From Actinomycetota bacterium (GTDB lineage: Bacteria; Actinomycetota; Geothermincolia; Geothermincolales; RBG-13-55-18): a stretch of DNA of 42,471 nucleotides. The translations under genes were made by a program, and so were the position numbers. The notes beneath the pieces are model-generated. The model was given only the letters and a program-made list of their open reading frames with translations. It was not told the origin of the DNA and searched no databases. The DNA is taken from positions 26,028-68,498 of the forward strand of contig JBFLWJ010000017.1 of assembly GCA_040757835.1 (NCBI GenBank). Direction: 5' to 3'. Below, one piece after another: positions 8,275-15,181 of this stretch. The stretch's first letter is position 1. Every line of letters begins with the position of its first letter.

Positions 8275-8347
8275 TGGAGCGGAGGGGAAGGATTCGCACC
8301 TCCCGTCACCGGTGGGGACCGGAGTTGGGCTACTCAACTACCTCCGC
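8275..8347 (-). ncRNA. tRNA-like element with encoded CCA (degenerate or non-canonical tRNA)
   Basis: On the minus strand a 73-nt stretch begins GCGGAGG and ends CCTCCGC-T-CCA, giving a perfect 7-bp acceptor stem, a discriminator base and an encoded CCA. After TA comes a D-arm-like hairpin (GTTG, 7-nt loop, CAAC), then a hairpin CCGGT-CCCC-ACCGG in the anticodon-arm place, then a T-arm-like hairpin with loop TGCGAATC. It departs from a normal tRNA: the middle hairpin has only a 4-nt loop, the D-loop lacks GG, and the T-loop has G instead of the second T and 8 bases. It could be a decayed phage tRNA or a tRNA mimic. Confidence 0.5.
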
Positions 8348-8452
8348 AAGGATTGTCAGTTAATTCCTTTAGAAACCAGGATAATAGGGAAGCGCGTGTC
8401 ATCAGCAAGGTGTATAGTGGGATTGTCGAGCTCGATTGGTGAGCTAACGGCC

Positions 8453-8493
8453 AGAGGCCGGGGTCCTACTTGGTATGTAGGTCCCGGCCCTCT
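8453..8493. terminator. Long imperfect hairpin
   Basis: The segment pairs AGAGG..CCGGG..CCTAC on the left with its complement on the right around a 7-base loop (TTGGTAT-like), about 16 pairs with one bulge and one mismatch. On the plus strand it is followed by CTCTTCTG and on the minus strand by a C-rich run, so the U-tract is weak either way. It may be a terminator or an RNA regulatory stem. Confidence 0.4.
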
Positions 8494-8581
8494 CTTCTGT
8501 AACCATACACCTAGGTGGTGACAAAAAACAACTTTTCTTATTATTGTCAAGTTTCTTTGTTTTCTATCAAAACTTGGAGAA

Positions 8582-8598
8582 GCCCCCGGCGTGGGGGC
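8582..8598 (-). terminator. Terminator-like hairpin after the DUF488 gene
   Basis: GCCCCC and GGGGGC pair around a 5-base loop. It lies about 60 bases beyond the stop of the minus-strand DUF488 gene. The downstream minus-strand sequence has a TTTTG run a few bases later. A weak rho-independent terminator is likely. Confidence 0.45.
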
Positions 8599-8657
8599 CT
8601 CTCGTGGTCCGGGGAGACCGGTTTGGGCCTGCATTTTTACTCCATGCCCTTACCTCC

Positions 8658-9026
8658 TTACGCAAACTCCATGCTCATATTCTGGCCGGGGAGCTGTCCC
8701 TTATTCTCAAGCTCGGGGACCTCGATCCCCAGGTTTTCCTGTAACCACTCTGCGACCAGGCGGCGGTGGCAGTTGGCAGGATCGGATTCCCAGCACAATA
8801 GCACTTTGCCCTCGAGGACCTCCGCCACCTTGCGGGGGTCGAGCCTGTCCAGGACCTCCCGCTTGTACCTCTCCTTGTAGCGTACCGGGTCGTTTTCGTG
8901 TATGAGGGACCAGGGCGGTGCCAGGTCCTCGAAGCTGGGACCGTGGTACCATTCTGGCTTACCCCTGGCTATACAGACCGCCTGGGCGAGCCTGGAGCTC
9001 TTGGCGAAGTAGGACGTGTAGATCAT
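8658..9026 (-). CDS. DUF488-family protein
   Basis: A 122-residue protein. It begins MIYTSYFAKSSRL and has 'FEDLAPPWSLI' in the middle and the family signature near the C-terminus, 'LLCWESDPANCHRRLVAEWLQENLGIEVPEL' (a Cys, then Cys-His-Arg; pattern CWE..P..CHR). DUF488 proteins are small and of unknown chemistry but the conserved Cys/His/Arg set suggests a catalytic or nucleotide-binding site, and they recur in phages. The ATG at 9026 is chosen over one six codons earlier because GGAGGAGG stands just upstream. A terminator-like hairpin follows. Confidence 0.75.
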   Translation of the reverse strand: MIYTSYFAKSSRLAQAVCIARGKPEWYHGPSFEDLAPPWSLIHENDPVRYKERYKREVLDRLDPRKVAEVLEGKVLLCWESDPANCHRRLVAEWLQENLGIEVPELENKGQLPGQNMSMEFA

Positions 9027-9059
9027 GCTCCTCCTCCCGTGCATATTACCACAATAACA

Positions 9060-9350
9060 TCATAACATACCGCGATGACATGGTCTTATGTGTCCCTTTA
9101 GGATGGCAACCTTCCTGGCGAAGTCAGCTTCGGTGTGCGCCCTGGCATGGTGCTCCACGCAGAGAGAGAAGAGGTTTTCATCCTCGTCCCCTCCGCCCGA
9201 CCCCCGCGTCTTGATGTGGTGGGGCGTGGGCATAGCAAACCTCCCACATCCCGGTATCTCGCAATAGGGGTGCCGGCGATGGTAGAGCCGTAGAGCCCGC
9301 TCACTCCTGTACGGTATACGCTTGGGCAAAGAGATTACTTCAGCATCCAT
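9060..9350 (-). CDS. HNH endonuclease
   Basis: A 96-residue protein with a compact HNH motif: zinc cysteines C30-x4-C35 and C64-x2-HH, catalytic 'PTPHHIKTRG' (H44-H45), and the central Asn in 'DEDENLFSLC'. HNH nucleases make metal-dependent DNA cuts; in phages they are packaging partners of the terminase or homing enzymes. An ATG ten codons earlier would lie inside a terminator stem and U-tract, so I use the ATG at 9350. It is followed by DUF488. Whether it works in packaging or is a mobile endonuclease cannot be told from sequence. Confidence 0.82.
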   Translation of the reverse strand: MDAEVISLPKRIPYRSERALRLYHRRHPYCEIPGCGRFAMPTPHHIKTRGSGGGDEDENLFSLCVEHHARAHTEADFARKVAILKGHIRPCHRGML

Positions 9351-9360
9351 TCCACGGCAT

Positions 9361-9389
9361 AAAAAAAGCCCCGGCCCCACCGGGGGGCC
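9361..9389 (-). terminator. Intrinsic terminator upstream of the HNH gene
   Basis: Reading the minus strand, a very GC-rich hairpin (GGCCCC/GGGGCC and alternative registers) is followed by seven T residues at 9367-9361. It ends the transcript of the genes upstream (9450 and beyond). The HNH gene start lies just after it, so that gene needs its own promoter or read-through. Confidence 0.75.
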
Positions 9390-9426
9390 AGGGACAAACT
9401 CCCACTTGATACCACACTACCACATT

Positions 9427-9436
9427 GTTAGATAAG
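9427..9436 (-). promoter_or_regulatory. Third copy of the putative repressor operator half-site
   Basis: The minus strand reads CTTATCTAACAAT here. CTTATCTAAC is also one arm of the operator at 17540-17550, and CTTATCaAACAAT is the other arm (17567-17577). It overlaps a weak promoter-like pair, TTGAAA at 9440-9435 and a TAGTGT 17 bases later, reading toward the HNH gene. The prophage repressor may therefore also bind here. Confidence 0.4.
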
Positions 9437-9449
9437 TTTCAACATTTCT

Positions 9450-9758
9450 TTACGAGGCTTTTTTCTGCTTCCTGGGAAGCACAACGTCCCAGTTGATGTA
9501 CTCACGCCAATCCCCGCCGTTCTGTATCCTCCTCCCCAATTTGGAGAGAAAGCGTTGCAGATCTACCAGGTCGCAGAAGGCGTCGCCGTTCTTGACCAGG
9601 TCGGTCTTGCGATACAGCCGTTTTGACAGGGGCAGGGTCCCCCCGCTCGATAGCTCGTAAGCCTCGTAGCGGCGGGACCCATAGGCCAGGATGTGTAGGT
9701 ATTCGATTGCGGCAAGGAGCTCCTCGGGCGGAAGTATGTCCCAGCGATGCTCCGCCAT
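9450..9758 (-). CDS. Hypothetical phage protein
   Basis: A 102-residue protein with no family I can name. It starts MAEHRWDILPPEELLAAIEYLHILAYG and has a basic C-terminus (LPRKQKKAS). The opening 'RWDILPPEELLAAI...LAYGS.RYE' weakly recalls phage dNTP diphosphohydrolase N-terminal domains (DUF5664-like), but the metal-binding residues of that family are not evident. It is followed by the strong terminator at 9361-9389 and is probably the last gene of the early/middle transcript. Confidence 0.6.
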   Translation of the reverse strand: MAEHRWDILPPEELLAAIEYLHILAYGSRRYEAYELSSGGTLPLSKRLYRKTDLVKNGDAFCDLVDLQRFLSKLGRRIQNGGDWREYINWDVVLPRKQKKAS

Positions 9759-9761
9759 AAA

Positions 9762-9992
9762 CTACCCCCCTATCAAGGTCAGAAGCCCCCCGTCCGGTTC
9801 GGGGTCCTCCAGCTCACGGCGCATCTTGCGGAAACCCGCGTTGGCGGGGTGCATATAGTAGCTCTCGTCATGGGGCTCAATGATCCCCTTGAGCACCTTG
9901 TTGTGGTAATAGCAGAGAGACGAACCCGGCTCCACGGTCTGATCACAGCGTCCCCAGGGCTGTATGAGCTTACACCTCGTCATTCCGACCAT
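9762..9992 (-). CDS. Small phage protein with a Cys/His knuckle
   Basis: A 76-residue product. It has a putative metal site near its start: C7..C15..C25-YY-H (RCKLIQPWGRC..SSLCYYH), an arrangement seen in tiny phage zinc-finger proteins. The rest is mainly charged and Pro-rich, ending LLTLIGG. Start ATG at 9992 has GGAGG seven bases away. A second ATG at 9983 overlaps the previous stop (ATGA) but is too far from the ribosome site. Function unknown. Confidence 0.6.
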   Translation of the reverse strand: MVGMTRCKLIQPWGRCDQTVEPGSSLCYYHNKVLKGIIEPHDESYYMHPANAGFRKMRRELEDPEPDGGLLTLIGG

Positions 9993-10327
9993 TTTCCTTC
10001 CTCCTTGACCATCTCGATGACGCGCAGGGCCACCGGCGGAAAACGCTCCATGAGAAACGTCCAGCAGGCATAGGCCCTGGCATGACCGTTCTTCCGGCAA
10101 CCGGGGCAGCGGCGGGTGCGTCCGTGGGCTCCCTGAAGGGAGGCCCCGCACACCAGGCATGACCTCTCGGTGTATTCCTCCTTCGCCGCGAACAGCCGGC
10201 GGAAGGCCTCCTCCACCTGGACCTGGACACGGTCGTCGATGTACTCCGCGACCTGGCGGGTAAACTCGTGCTTGCGGAAGCCCTCTATAAACTCCGGTGC
10301 GGGGGTTGTTTTCATCATTCCTCTCAT
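9980..10327 (-). CDS. Hypothetical phage protein with a zinc ribbon
   Basis: A 115-residue protein. Residues about 57-80 hold two CxxC pairs (CLVCGAS and CPGCRKNGH) that should bind one zinc. Upstream is a helical, charged region (EFTRQVAEYIDDRVQVQVEEAFRRLF). The ATG at 10327 overlaps the stop of the upstream gene (ATGA) and has GGGAGG nearby. No enzymatic motif is seen, so a DNA- or protein-binding accessory role is likely but unproven. Confidence 0.62.
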   Translation of the reverse strand: MRGMMKTTPAPEFIEGFRKHEFTRQVAEYIDDRVQVQVEEAFRRLFAAKEEYTERSCLVCGASLQGAHGRTRRCPGCRKNGHARAYACWTFLMERFPPVALRVIEMVKEEGKWSE

Positions 10328-10680
10328 TGTTCCTCCCACGGGTCCGCTTTGGGCTGGACGATGAAGCCGAGCCTTTCCACCCTTTCCTCCAAGCGGGCCT
10401 GGTTCTCCTGCCAAAAAGCCTCGTACTTCTTCAGGCCTTGCTCGTAAGTCTCCGGCGCGAAGATGATACCCTCCGGGTCGTCGCGGTAGTCCAAGAGACC
10501 GGCGATTTGCACCTGCTCGGATTCGTCCTCTTTGGCCTCGGTGATACTCAGGTTCAAGGCCAAGCCATAAGGGTGGAGAATGGAGCGGTTGATCTCAAAC
10601 AGCAATCCAGAGTCCAGAAGAAATCTCAAGGCCTCGTCCGGTCCAATGCGTTGAAGGTCGTCGTTCTGAATGGCTATCAT
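10324..10680 (-). CDS. Hypothetical phage protein
   Basis: A 118-residue soluble protein. The N-terminal half contains 'LDSGLLFEINRSILHPYGLALNLS', the C-terminal half a long charged helix (YEQGLKKYEAFWQENQARLEERVERLGF). It resembles a small protein common in phage early regions, but I cannot name a function. It sits between a 34-aa membrane protein gene and the zinc-ribbon gene and overlaps the latter by 4 bases. Confidence 0.62.
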   Translation of the reverse strand: MIAIQNDDLQRIGPDEALRFLLDSGLLFEINRSILHPYGLALNLSITEAKEDESEQVQIAGLLDYRDDPEGIIFAPETYEQGLKKYEAFWQENQARLEERVERLGFIVQPKADPWEEQ

Positions 10681-10683
10681 GTC

Positions 10684-10788
10684 TCACCACCTCATCTTTC
10701 TCGTGCTGGATATGAATATCAGGATCACCAGCACCAGGACAGGTATGCCGATATGCGCTCCATTGAGGCCGATCATCCATTCCGGCAT
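10684..10788 (-). CDS. 34-residue single-pass membrane protein
   Basis: Reading the minus strand from ATG 10788 gives a 34-residue peptide. Residues about 13-28 are a strong hydrophobic segment (IGIPVLVLVILIFI) followed by a basic end (SSTRKMRW), so it should cross the membrane once with the C-terminus inside. The ATG immediately follows the TAA of the upstream gene (TAAATG), an ordinary phage overlap. Its size and topology resemble small phage membrane proteins such as holin-like or superinfection-exclusion factors. The location among early genes argues against a lysis role. Role unknown. Confidence 0.55.
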   Translation of the reverse strand: MPEWMIGLNGAHIGIPVLVLVILIFISSTRKMRW

Positions 10789-11064
10789 TTACACCGCCTC
10801 CTTCAGCGTTTGATCGAGATTAGTAAGAGCCTGTAAAAGCTCTCCTACACAAGGACAAGGTGACGGCAAATAACCCTTGGCAGGACCATAAAACTCACTC
10901 CTCGTTCCTGTACCCGAACAAGCCTCGCAGTTGATGTGGTACCTCGCTGCCTTTTCCACTTGTTTCAAGGCGGCATAATGATCGGGATGTATCAAAAGCC
11001 ATCCTTCCGTTATTAACATCGCGTATACACCGGGTATTCGAAACACCCCTGGGATGTCGTCCAT
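10789..11064 (-). CDS. Hypothetical phage protein with a DnaJ-type Cys motif
   Basis: A 91-residue protein. The middle carries CEACSGTGTRSEF and later CPCVG. CxxCxGxG is the knuckle seen in DnaJ cysteine-rich domains and small zinc proteins, so a zinc site is likely. The N-terminal half (GWLLIHPDHYAALKQVEKAA) is helical. It is followed directly by the 34-aa membrane protein. Function unknown. Confidence 0.58.
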   Translation of the reverse strand: MDDIPGVFRIPGVYAMLITEGWLLIHPDHYAALKQVEKAARYHINCEACSGTGTRSEFYGPAKGYLPSPCPCVGELLQALTNLDQTLKEAV

Positions 11065-11421
11065 CTACACCGCCTCCCTTTCCAGCTCCATGTACTCCGT
11101 TACGTCGAACAGGGCCGGGGGGCCGAAGACCTGGGAGCTTCCCAGGCGCAGCCCGTCCACCACTTCCTCCATGACCTTGATCCGGCTCTTGATGTGAGCC
11201 TCGGTGCGGCGTATGTCCTCCGGTGCCTTGGGCCAGTAGAAGCCCGATTGAGACGTAGAGCAGATAGGGATGAAGTGCTCCCGGCGTAGGTGTGAGATGA
11301 CGGCGCGGACGTGTTGCTGACCGAGGTGGAGGTAGCCCCCGAGCTCCCCCGCGCTTATGGGCCCCTGGTGTCTGATGATCTCAACCAGCCTCCTCTCGGT
11401 CTCGTCACAGTAGTTCTCCAC
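11065..11421 (-). CDS. Winged-helix DNA-binding phage protein
   Basis: A 118-residue protein. Residues about 8-55 form a winged helix: helix 'ETERRLVEIIRHQG', turn 'ISAGELGGYL', recognition helix 'GQQHVRAVISHLRREH', then a beta wing 'PICSTSQSGFYWPKA'. This layout is common in phage replication-associated regulators. The C-terminal part is a charged helix (RRTEAHIKSRIKVMEEVV) that may dimerise. Start ATG 11421 has GGAGG upstream. Target unknown. Confidence 0.65.
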   Translation of the reverse strand: MENYCDETERRLVEIIRHQGPISAGELGGYLHLGQQHVRAVISHLRREHFIPICSTSQSGFYWPKAPEDIRRTEAHIKSRIKVMEEVVDGLRLGSSQVFGPPALFDVTEYMELEREAV

Positions 11422-11442
11422 AACCTCCTCCCTTCAAAGCGA

Positions 11443-11470
11443 AGGGGACACCCGTATCAGGATGTCCCCT
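11443..11470 (-). terminator. Hairpin between small genes
   Basis: AGGGGACA pairs with TGTCCCCT around a 12-base middle. It lies after the minus-strand gene ending at 11544 and before the gene starting at 11421. The U-tract is weak (TTCGCTTTG), so termination may be partial. Confidence 0.4.
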
Positions 11471-11543
11471 CTCGGCATTAAGCCTTTACTCGGACTCGTG
11501 TATGTTTCAATCCACACCCCGCAACAAGGGGGCGACAATCAAG

Positions 11544-11711
11544 CTATCGATTGATGGTCTCCTTTACCCGCCACCTCCCTTCTCGGTCCATGTACGCAGT
11601 CACCTTGCCACCGCGCTTCGCCACCATCGCAAGGTGACGCATGGATAAGATGACCTTCCTCTCTTCCGAAGTGAAAACGCACGACTCGCATCCGTTCTCC
11701 GTCTTCAGCAT
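11544..11711 (-). CDS. Small hypothetical phage protein
   Basis: A 55-residue product: MLKTENGCESCVFTSEERK then a charged, probably helical body ending VKETINR. It includes one CxxC pair near the start (CESC). The ATG at 11711 overlaps the end of the upstream gene by 7 bases. A longer reading into the upstream gene is unlikely because that stretch overlaps another frame with a better ribosome site. Function unknown. Confidence 0.5.
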   Translation of the reverse strand: MLKTENGCESCVFTSEERKVILSMRHLAMVAKRGGKVTAYMDREGRWRVKETINR

Positions 11712-11938
11712 GCTTGTGCCCCCGATGTGAACATAGGGCAGCTCGGACCCTGGAGTATGGTTTCGATTACACCCGGTGACAACGTGTCCCTCACGCCCAA
11801 TACGTGTAAGGAGACATACATCAGAAGCGGGCAGGCGATCCCTTGGTCGAGGCTCCGGTTGTGAAAGCACTTGTAGCAACGTTCCTCAAGGTGTTTGGAC
11901 GCCCATTCTGCGTAGGTTTCTGTGAGCAGTTCTGTCAT
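11705..11938 (-). CDS. Small cysteine-containing phage protein
   Basis: A 77-residue product starting MTELLTETYAEW. It has four cysteines in the first and last parts, including 'RCYKCFHNRS' and 'GPSCPMFTSGAQAC', which could bind a metal. Start ATG 11938 has a good GGGAGG site at 6 bases. It precedes and overlaps the 55-aa gene. No family recognised. Confidence 0.55.
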   Translation of the reverse strand: MTELLTETYAEWASKHLEERCYKCFHNRSLDQGIACPLLMYVSLHVLGVRDTLSPGVIETILQGPSCPMFTSGAQAC

Positions 11939-12031
11939 TGGCCCCTCCCGTTTGGTCTGTTCCCGGCGCCCCACCGTCAACATTGCTTGATACCGAGTAT
12001 AACAACTTTGACGGACAATTCAAGCCGAACA

Positions 12032-12385
12032 TCACACCATTTCCACGATTACCTCAGTCCTGTATTCCCGTCTTTCCTTGGGGACCTTTCGTCCGGTGAT
12101 CTCCACGACCTGGCGGTCGTCCTTGTAAACGATGCCTTGTAGAGCGTCCATGACGCTCTGCACGAGGTTGTCCAGATCATTTCGGCAGGAGGTCACCACC
12201 TCCAGGCGGACGGGGGACCCTGTGGGGGGTCTCCGCCATACGCGCTTGGCCTCCCACCGGGCGTACTTCTGCCATTCCTGGTAGGCGTTGGAAGGTACGG
12301 TGAAATCCTTGCCCTTCGGCTTCACCCGGCTGTTCTTCTTGCTCGGGATTCTTCCCTCAAGGGTGAAGGTAACCCCCACGCTCAT
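12032..12385 (-). CDS. rusA: RusA-type Holliday junction resolvase
   Basis: A 117-residue endonuclease. RusA signatures are clear: 'GRIPSKKNSR' near the start and 'RNDLDNLVQSVMDALQGIVYKDDRQV' around residues 73-98, with the acidic residues that bind Mg2+. RusA dimers resolve four-way DNA junctions made during phage recombination and replication. The ATG at 12385 has GGAGG at 7 bases; longer frames upstream overlap another small gene. It fits with the single-strand annealing/RecB genes further up. Confidence 0.85.
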   Translation of the reverse strand: MSVGVTFTLEGRIPSKKNSRVKPKGKDFTVPSNAYQEWQKYARWEAKRVWRRPPTGSPVRLEVVTSCRNDLDNLVQSVMDALQGIVYKDDRQVVEITGRKVPKERREYRTEVIVEMV

Positions 12386-12401
12386 GCCAATTCCTCCTTC
12401 C

Positions 12402-12566
12402 TCACATCCACCAGTGGTCGCGTCCTCCGTCTTCCAGCCCTTCCTCGTACGCTTCCTCAACAGCCTTCTCAACGTCTGCTTCCAACTGAGCTTTGGCACC
12501 TGCATCGAGCTGACTCATATCCAGGTTGCCGATAAGCCTCCTTGCTATCCTGCGTGGGTCTTCCAT
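12402..12566 (-). CDS. 54-residue hypothetical phage protein
   Basis: A small gene read directly between the replisome organiser and RusA. The product starts MEDPRRIARRLIGNLD and continues with an acidic, probably helical tail (EADVEKAVEEAYEEG). The ATG at 12566 follows the preceding TAG by one base and the TGA at 12402 is just ahead of the RusA ribosome site. Continuous coding over the gap and tight spacing support it. No known family. Confidence 0.55.
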   Translation of the reverse strand: MEDPRRIARRLIGNLDMSQLDAGAKAQLEADVEKAVEEAYEEGLEDGGRDHWWM

Positions 12567-13322
12567 CTACGCCGTTTCCTCCTTCCTCCGCTCAAGCTCC
12601 GCCGTGCATTCCTCGCAGCCGCACCGCATGAGGTTCTTCGGGGACCGGCCCCGGACGTGCATGGCGGCGTTGATGCACTCGCGGTGAGGGGGCCGGTAGT
12701 TAAGGTAGTCCTCGAAGGGCTTGCTCGGCCCGAGAAAAGTGGGGGGGTATTTGATGAACTCCGGGTCTTTCCCCTTCATCGCCCTGGCGTAGTTAATGGC
12801 GGCGTTTATGAGGTCCTTGGGATCGTGGCCTTCCTTCAATCTGGTCTCCCAACATTTGAAGGCCTTGAGCTTCTCGATCTTACGCGGATATACCTTCCAA
12901 AAAGCCTCAAATTGGGGGGAATATAATATCTGTTTCTGTCTCTGTCTCTGGGGCGTTCCCGGAACGTCCCCGGAACGTTCTGATTTGCGACGATGTTTAC
13001 GTGTCCTTTCGGTGACGTTATCCGAGGTAAACTGGCGTTTTTCCCAATTAAGGATTCGATAGACTGCGCCTTCTTCTGCGACCATCGCAAAAGGTCTCAT
13101 TTTTTCTGCGATTGCATTTGCGATTGTAGTCGCATCAAGACCACTCTCCGCAGCCAAATCATCTATGTCCAAAGGTATGTCTTCAGCCAGCAAGAGGTAT
13201 CCAGGCTTGGGGCTTTCTTTAGCCAACGTAAGCATAACTATCCACAACCACCGCTCCTCATAGGTAAGCCTCTTAATCTTCATGTCAGAGCGTATGTCGG
13301 TGTAGAGTCTGACCCACGCCAC
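12567..13322 (-). CDS. Phage replisome organiser / DnaD-like protein
   Basis: A 251-residue protein. The N-terminus (MAWVRLYTDIRSDMKIKRLTYEERWLWI) is the winged-helix start of phage replisome organisers. The central part has a basic stretch (RTRKHRRKSE). The C-terminal region with 'FEAFWKVYPRKIEKLKAFKCWE' and 'YPPTFLGPSKPFEDYLN' is typical of the replication-initiator family. It ends with a Cys pair (CGCEECTAEL). These proteins recruit the helicase to the phage origin, and a DnaB-type helicase is directly upstream in the same operon (overlap 43 bases). No origin iterons could be recognised. Confidence 0.78.
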   Translation of the reverse strand: MAWVRLYTDIRSDMKIKRLTYEERWLWIVMLTLAKESPKPGYLLLAEDIPLDIDDLAAESGLDATTIANAIAEKMRPFAMVAEEGAVYRILNWEKRQFTSDNVTERTRKHRRKSERSGDVPGTPQRQRQKQILYSPQFEAFWKVYPRKIEKLKAFKCWETRLKEGHDPKDLINAAINYARAMKGKDPEFIKYPPTFLGPSKPFEDYLNYRPPHRECINAAMHVRGRSPKNLMRCGCEECTAELERRKEETA

Positions 13323-14350
13323 CTGTTCACCTCCTTCGTTTCATAGATCTTCAGGAACCTGCTATCAAACATCATGTCTATATCCGTGGTCCTGCCGTGC
13401 CGGTTCTTCAGGATGGTGAGGGAGAAGCTGTCGTCTTCCTCTTCCTCCCCCAAGTTCGGACGCCAGGCACCGATGAGGAAATCGCAGGCCTCCTCTATCT
13501 GCCCGGAGTCCCGCGCCATGGCCATGGTCACGCGCTCCTTCCCAACGCCTCCCTCCCGCGAGGTCTGGACGATGGAGAGGACCGCTGTCCCCTTGGCCTT
13601 GGCAAACTGCTTGAGGCCCCTGGCGACGTAGGAGGTCCTCTCGTAGTTGCTTCCTCCCCTGCCGCTAACAAGGCCCATGTAGTCGATAACCACCAGTGGA
13701 ATATGCTTGCCGAGATAGGCGCACGACTTGTCGTATAGCCCGGACATTTCTTCCAAGGACAAGGACCCCTCGTCAATGATGACCAGGTCGTGATAGAGGA
13801 GAGCCCACTCCGCCACCAAGGGAGCGTCCGCCGAGAGGGTGAAGTATTCCTCCACCTTGGACGGGAACATCTCGCGGTCGATAACGAACAGGCGCGCCGC
13901 GATCTCCGCCGCCGGCATCTCCAGGGAGAAGAAGAGAACCGGGGGGTGACCCTGTCCCTCGCGATAGAGGTTGACTATCACATTGCAGGCAAAGGTTGTC
14001 TTCCCTACTCCTGCCCGCGCCATGAATCCGCACACCTGGCCCGGACGTATCCCCCGCATATATGAGTCCAGTTTGGGGAAGCCCAGCATAATCCGTTGCC
14101 CCAGGTCCCCGCGCATGATGCGGTGGTAGTCGTAGATTGCACCAGCCACGCTCTTGAGTGTCGGGGCCTGGTAACCGAACCTCTCGAAGATATCTTCCCA
14201 GGAGACCTGCGGGTTAGCCCGTTTGTAGCCCGCGACGAGTATCGAGAGATAGTAAGTGGGGGGCTGGATTAACTCCCCGTATATCGTCTGTGACGCCTCC
14301 CCGAGAGGCATTGAGCTTATGGTGTTAAGCAGTTCTCTCAAGTGTTCCAT
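13280..14350 (-). CDS. dnaB: DnaB-type replicative helicase (RecA-fold)
   Basis: A 356-residue protein. Walker A at residues about 111-119 (ARAGVGKTT), 'LFFSLEMPAAEIAARL' as in DnaB motif H1a, Walker B at 219-226 (LVVIDYMG), and 'VLSIVQTSREGG' plus 'MARDSGQIEEACDFLI' as motifs H3/H4. It lacks most of the N-terminal DnaB collar, as phage helicases often do. It would unwind DNA at phage forks with the downstream organiser protein. Start ATG 14350 has GGGGAGG 9 bases away. Confidence 0.87.
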   Translation of the reverse strand: MEHLRELLNTISSMPLGEASQTIYGELIQPPTYYLSILVAGYKRANPQVSWEDIFERFGYQAPTLKSVAGAIYDYHRIMRGDLGQRIMLGFPKLDSYMRGIRPGQVCGFMARAGVGKTTFACNVIVNLYREGQGHPPVLFFSLEMPAAEIAARLFVIDREMFPSKVEEYFTLSADAPLVAEWALLYHDLVIIDEGSLSLEEMSGLYDKSCAYLGKHIPLVVIDYMGLVSGRGGSNYERTSYVARGLKQFAKAKGTAVLSIVQTSREGGVGKERVTMAMARDSGQIEEACDFLIGAWRPNLGEEEEDDSFSLTILKNRHGRTTDIDMMFDSRFLKIYETKEVNRWRGSDSTPTYALT

Positions 14351-14669
14351 AGATACTCGCCTCCCCAAAGACGAAACTGTGAGCCGGGGCCACCGGGACA
14401 TTGTAGAGGGTGCAAAAGATGTAAACCACGTCCTCCAGCTCCTTAAAAGGCGCGCCCCGCTCGTACAGTTGCCAGAGGTCCCAGATGATGCGCGCCGTCG
14501 ACGTGTCGAGGGGGCAGGGGTGGAAAGGCTTAGCCCCCACCAGCCTGGTGAGCATGACCTCCTCGTGGTCCATCGGACAGGGGTGCGGGTACTTCTCCAC
14601 CTCGCCACCGTAGCGCAGCTTCATCATGTCTATAAGGTCGCTAAAGAGCGACCCGGTTTTCTCATTCAT
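14325..14669 (-). CDS. Hypothetical phage protein
   Basis: A 114-residue protein with no known family. It has a histidine/cysteine-containing N-terminus (YPHPCPMDHEEVM, FHPCPLDTS) and a hydrophobic middle (IIWDLWQLYERG, DVVYIFCTLYNVP). The two HPCP motifs in similar surroundings could bind a metal. ATG at 14669 has AAGGAG at 6 bases. Overlaps the helicase gene start by 26 bases. Confidence 0.55.
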   Translation of the reverse strand: MNEKTGSLFSDLIDMMKLRYGGEVEKYPHPCPMDHEEVMLTRLVGAKPFHPCPLDTSTARIIWDLWQLYERGAPFKELEDVVYIFCTLYNVPVAPAHSFVFGEASIYGTLERTA

Positions 14670-14734
14670 CGGCAGCTCCTTGTGGTAAAGAGGGGAGGGG
14701 GCCGGGTTAGGCGACCCCCTCCCCAGCAGGGGCG

Positions 14735-15181
14735 TTAGAAGGATACGCTGTCTCTTGCAACGAGATCGCCGCTGATGACAACGTCGTCTCCGTAGCCGCC
14801 GTCCTCGAGAGGAACAATATCCACGACCTTCTCCCGCGTCTTTTCCTTGTAAAGCTCGTGCTCTACCAGAACCCGCGCATACCTGCCGCACAGGTCGTCC
14901 AGGTTGATCTTGGCCTTGCCGGTGACGTGATAGCCGATAGCCGTCAGCGTACGCTTGAGGTAGTAGTTCTTGTCCTTGCCGTCGATGGCGTTCCGGAGCC
15001 ACAACTTCTTACCCGGATAGGGGCCGTTGAGCACGTTGAGCTCGAAGACGATCATCGGGTTTCCGGCCTGTGAATATTCCAGCTTGGCCTCGTACACCGC
15101 CACCTCGTACCAGCCCTTGGGCAGGGGCTCGAAGTTGATCTCGTCGGCGTCCGTGAAGTCCACTTCCAAAGGTGCCGCCAT
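14735..15181 (-). CDS. DUF669 single-strand DNA-binding-like protein
   Basis: A 148-residue protein. The N-terminal line 'DFTDADEINFEPLPKGWYEVAVYEAKLEYSQAGNPMIVFELNVLNG..GKKLW' is the signature of DUF669, an OB-fold-like family next to phage recombinases. It ends in an acidic tail, common in SSB-like proteins. It overlaps the Sak4-like gene by one base. The family is thought to coat single-stranded DNA for the recombinase; that is knowledge of the family, not shown here. Confidence 0.75.
   Translation of the reverse strand: MAAPLEVDFTDADEINFEPLPKGWYEVAVYEAKLEYSQAGNPMIVFELNVLNGPYPGKKLWLRNAIDGKDKNYYLKRTLTAIGYHVTGKAKINLDDLCGRYARVLVEHELYKEKTREKVVDIVPLEDGGYGDDVVISGDLVARDSVSF

Larger units (their letters stand above)
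8172..8657. other. Gene-free gap of 486 bases in the prophage
   Basis: No convincing reading frame is present on either strand. The gap holds a tRNA-like element (8275-8347), a long imperfect hairpin (8453-8493) and a GC-rich terminator-like hairpin (8582-8598), each listed separately. The stretch 8520-8575 is AT-rich (TTATTATTG, TTTGTTTTC) and contrasts with the GC-rich genes around it. It may contain a promoter for the modification gene or a short RNA. Confidence 0.6.

Noticed and set aside
8275..8347. Functional standard tRNA
   Set aside because: Four-base anticodon-arm loop and altered T and D loops; an aminoacylated tRNA is unlikely.
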